In this document: positions 62,070 through 64,000 of the stretch, in pieces | How the letters are laid out: every line of letters starts with the position of its first letter | Position numbering within the stretch: the first letter of the stretch is position 1 | Source: a virus | IMG/VR virus record: IMGVR_UViG_3300047319_000185 | Coordinates: 1-64,000 of that record | Strand: one strand, 5' to 3' | Length of the DNA stretch: 64,000 bases | Translations under genes and position numbers: made by a program | Notes under the pieces: generated by a model | What the model saw: the letters and a program-made list of their open reading frames with translations, nothing else | Told to the model about the DNA's origin: nothing | Databases searched by the model: none

Positions 62070-62327
62070 ATGGAAGATCCGAACGTGTTTGACCAGATGA
62101 GTCATCACGGAAGCCACTTTGAAGAGTTTGTCCGTCCAGCCGTCGCGGCAGGTGTAGGATACTGGATTGGACACAAGCTCTCTCAGACACGTCTTGGCCA
62201 GAGGTTTGAGAACAGTACCTTTGTAGGATATGTTCTTTCTCTGGCACTGATCGGAATCGGTGGATATGTTCTGTACTGTGCTGGTGTGTTTGTATGGATG
62301 CTTCTTAAGATTCTTGTTGCGGGTTAA
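62070..62327 (+). CDS. Plus-strand membrane protein, 85 aa
   Basis: ATG 62070 has AAGGAG 7 bases upstream. The N-terminus is acidic and His-rich; one long hydrophobic segment follows at about 45-78 (STFVGYVLSLALIGIGGYVLYCAGVFVWMLLKIL), probably two helices. Its 3' end overlaps the convergent gene at 62305 by 23 bases. It has its own promoter and is separate from the late operons. It may act early, for example in exclusion, but that is a guess. Confidence 0.7.
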   Translation: MEDPNVFDQMSHHGSHFEEFVRPAVAAGVGYWIGHKLSQTRLGQRFENSTFVGYVLSLALIGIGGYVLYCAGVFVWMLLKILVAG

Positions 62328-62580
62328 TTCTCTCTTCCAGTGCTTGCATAGCAGCAAGAAGAGATACTGCTCCAAGACGGATATCTTCAATGTAGATATG
62401 AGCCTGATCCTTGCTTGTTGAGGACAGGCTCTTTCTCATTTCCGAAACATCCCTGCCAATACCTGTATGGATATTGTCTATCCAGCGAATGAGTTCCTGG
62501 TCTCCAGTATTTCTCAGCCTGTTGAGTACTCTCCCACGTACCTTTGGGTCAGGCTGCTTTACCCTTCTGAATAATGTCAT
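62305..62580 (-). CDS. Hypothetical helical protein, 91 aa
   Basis: A basic N-terminus and a helix GDQELIRWIDNIHTGIGRDVSEMRKSLSS, then DQAHIYIEDIRLGAVSLLAAMQALEERI. It lies just before the terminase promoter region. A small terminase was considered, but no DNA-binding motif is visible. Confidence 0.6.
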   Translation of the reverse strand: MTLFRRVKQPDPKVRGRVLNRLRNTGDQELIRWIDNIHTGIGRDVSEMRKSLSSTSKDQAHIYIEDIRLGAVSLLAAMQALEERINPQQES

Positions 62581-62930
62581 AGGTCCAATACTTCCACGAG
62601 TAGTTGTTGTTGCTCTGCCGAGAACTGCTTCTTTATAAGGTTCCTGCGAATGTGTGTCTTCTCCGCCTCAGAGAACTCTTCATGGTCCATCTTACGGCCC
62701 TCCATGGCATCTATAAGAGCCTGTTCCTCTGTGCGCCCAGTATTCCTCCACCAGCCTACTGTAAGGCCCTTAGAAGACCCCGGGAGCCGAAGGATGACAG
62801 AGTTGGACCATCTGTAGGGTTCGTCTACTTCATGCGTCGGATATCTGTGTATCAGCGAAGACTTCTTCTTCAAAGAAATGCTATGAAAGAACAGTCTCCA
62901 TATTTCGTGTGTTTCTACATTAATTGACAC
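62577..62930 (-). CDS. Hypothetical protein, 117 aa
   Basis: A middle hydrophobic strand (WSNSVILRLPGSSKGLTVGWW) and an acidic helix at the end. It overlaps the gene at 62305 by 4 bases. No family was recognised. Confidence 0.6.
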   Translation of the reverse strand: MSINVETHEIWRLFFHSISLKKKSSLIHRYPTHEVDEPYRWSNSVILRLPGSSKGLTVGWWRNTGRTEEQALIDAMEGRKMDHEEFSEAEKTHIRRNLIKKQFSAEQQQLLVEVLDL

Positions 62931-62932
62931 TT

Positions 62933-63415
62933 CTACGTAATACCTCTTGAGTAGGGGAATGAGTTAAGTCTTGAGTTTATAAATCTACCAGGTGACTGGG
63001 CACGCTGGAACTGCCACCATACAGAAGGTGGAACATTGTAATAAGTGTAGTATTCTCCATTACGGAATTTGATACGCAGAGCCTGACTTCTCTCATCATA
63101 TCCAGCAGCCAGAGTTCTTGGTCTACCCGGATCAATAGTAGGCGTAGGCTGATACGGCAGCAGAGCTTCATCGTCACCATTGATAGCCATGATAATCTCA
63201 CTGGCTAATGTCTGGTCCACCAGTTTACCTGCTTGTGAGCGAACCTGGTTTATATCCAGAACAGAGCGCGGAGAATTAACTCCTGGTACAGGGCCGATAC
63301 TACCACGTGGATTATATCTGTTCTGTCCCAGGAACTCTTCATCCCATGCGTTTCTACGGGTACTGGTTGTTCTTATTATTGGCTGTATTCTAGCAGCCGC
63401 TTTACGTCTCACCAT
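62933..63415 (-). CDS. KTSC-domain protein, 160 aa
   Basis: The C-terminal part (AAGYDERSQALRIKFRNGEYYTYYNVPPSVWWQFQRAQSPGRFINSRL) is a KTSC domain, a short fold found in phage and bacterial proteins near RNA or lysyl-tRNA functions. The N-terminal 80 residues are basic. Role unknown. Confidence 0.75.
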   Translation of the reverse strand: MVRRKAAARIQPIIRTTSTRRNAWDEEFLGQNRYNPRGSIGPVPGVNSPRSVLDINQVRSQAGKLVDQTLASEIIMAINGDDEALLPYQPTPTIDPGRPRTLAAGYDERSQALRIKFRNGEYYTYYNVPPSVWWQFQRAQSPGRFINSRLNSFPYSRGIT

Positions 63416-63433
63416 TATTTCTCCTAAACACAG

Positions 63434-63471
63434 AAAGACCCTTCAAGTATAAGGATACCTGAAGGGTCTTT
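63434..63471 (-). terminator. Hairpin terminator
   Basis: A 17-bp stem (63434-63450 with 63455-63471), one G-U or A-C position, and a 4-base loop AAGG. In the minus direction GGGTCTTTCTGTGTTT follows. It ends 18 bases before the gene at 62933. Confidence 0.75.
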
Positions 63472-63480
63472 ATTATGGAA

Positions 63481-63777
63481 TTATTCGCTATCCGGATCCG
63501 CATAGTAACTACGGAATGACTCATGTGTCATATTGGAAGCAAGTACCTGTGCAGGAGTAAGACCTGATCTGGTGCCTCTGAACTGTGGAGGTTCATTATC
63601 GGATTCCTCTACCCACAGACCGTGCTGACTACGATACTGCTCAGGATCAATTCCAGCAAGACGCTGGATATTGGGATCAGGAAGCTGGTCCTCAGTAAAG
63701 GTATTACCTGGAACACCTTCTGATTCAGTCCATCCGTGCTGTGACTGTGCTGTCCAGCCATGGTTATGATCTGTCAT
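63481..63777 (-). CDS. Hypothetical protein with GWT repeats, 98 aa
   Basis: The N-terminus contains GWTAQSQHGWTESEG and the rest is acidic and Gln/Ser-rich. The short GWT motif also occurs at the end of the adjacent gene at 63780. A structural or interaction motif is possible. Confidence 0.6.
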   Translation of the reverse strand: MTDHNHGWTAQSQHGWTESEGVPGNTFTEDQLPDPNIQRLAGIDPEQYRSQHGLWVEESDNEPPQFRGTRSGLTPAQVLASNMTHESFRSYYADPDSE

Positions 63778-63779
63778 TG

Positions 63780-63998
63780 TTATCCTCTTTGTTGAACTGT
63801 CCAGCCAGGATCGAAATCCTCTGGTCGGTCATGGGGACAGTCAGGACCCGCATAGACATGCTTCCCATCGACATAGACACAACGGTCTACCTCCATAGGA
63901 AGATGCCAGGGAGCAGTCTGTCCTCCGTGGGCTGTCCAGCTTTCTTCCTGCCAGACCGCACCTTCATCATACACTGGGTGATTAAACTCTATGCTCAT
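63780..63998 (-). CDS. Hypothetical protein, 72 aa
   Basis: Contains AVWQEESWTAHGGQTAPW and ends with GWTVQQRG, so it shares a Trp motif with the gene at 63481. The start at 63998 is near the window edge. It reads through to the border with an ATG at 63996-63998. Confidence 0.55.
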   Translation of the reverse strand: MSIEFNHPVYDEGAVWQEESWTAHGGQTAPWHLPMEVDRCVYVDGKHVYAGPDCPHDRPEDFDPGWTVQQRG

Positions 63999-64000
63999 GG

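Noticed and set aside
62305-62580. Small terminase subunit
   Set aside because: Position fits, but no helix-turn-helix or other supporting motif was seen.
1-64000. tRNA genes and integrase or attachment sites
   Set aside because: No cloverleaf-like segment in the gaps and no recombinase motif were seen; gaps are too short for most such elements.

Overview
The window is a stretch of a large, tightly packed double-stranded DNA phage genome. Almost every gene lies on the minus strand, so the text below reads from high to low coordinates when it speaks of upstream and downstream. A tail sheath, a gp19-like tail tube and baseplate proteins of the gp25, J, I, V and D types show a contractile-tail (myovirus-type) particle. 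The host is probably an actinobacterium: the phage carries a WhiB-like iron-sulfur regulator, and ThyX and cobalamin-dependent ribonucleotide reductase are common there. The base composition is moderate (roughly 45-50% GC by eye), lower than most actinobacterial chromosomes. No tRNA gene, CRISPR array, integrase or attachment site was seen.

Layout. (1) 62-64 kb: small virion-associated or unknown genes, one with a KTSC domain, and a plus-strand membrane-protein gene (62070-62327) with its own promoter. (2) 52-62 kb: packaging and head operon: terminase large subunit, an Acb2/Tad1-like small protein, several small beta-rich proteins, a fibre protein, portal, scaffold and an N4-gp56-type major capsid protein, ending at a strong bidirectional hairpin. 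(3) 50.9-52.05 kb: a plus-strand island with promoter, small metal-binding-like protein, an HNH/endonuclease VII fusion and terminator. (4) 28.7-50.8 kb: neck, beta-helix tailspike, sheath, tube, tail-assembly chaperone pair with a probable +1 frameshift, tape measure carrying two wall-degrading domains, baseplate and two large fibre proteins. (5) 0-28.5 kb: replication, recombination and nucleotide metabolism: helicase loader, DnaB-like helicase, primase, SNF2-type helicase, family A DNA polymerase, gp32-like SSB, RecA, Cas4-like nuclease, Hjc-like nuclease, class II NrdJ, ThyX, plus an RNA-repair pair (polynucleotide kinase and RNA ligase), WhiB, a MerR-like regulator, a lipoprotein, and many small unknown proteins.

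The genes work together as a nearly self-sufficient replisome with recombination functions, a dNTP supply (NrdJ and ThyX) and a complete contractile virion. Accessory functions likely to act against the host are the Acb2/Tad1-like nucleotide sponge, the RNA repair enzymes and the lipoprotein. Genes are mostly joined by ATGA, GTGA or TAATG overlaps. Several perfect hairpins sit just 17-28 bases before the next start codon, with no visible promoter between, which suggests read-through or processing rather than simple operon ends. Functions are assigned from recognisable motifs only; no database search was run.
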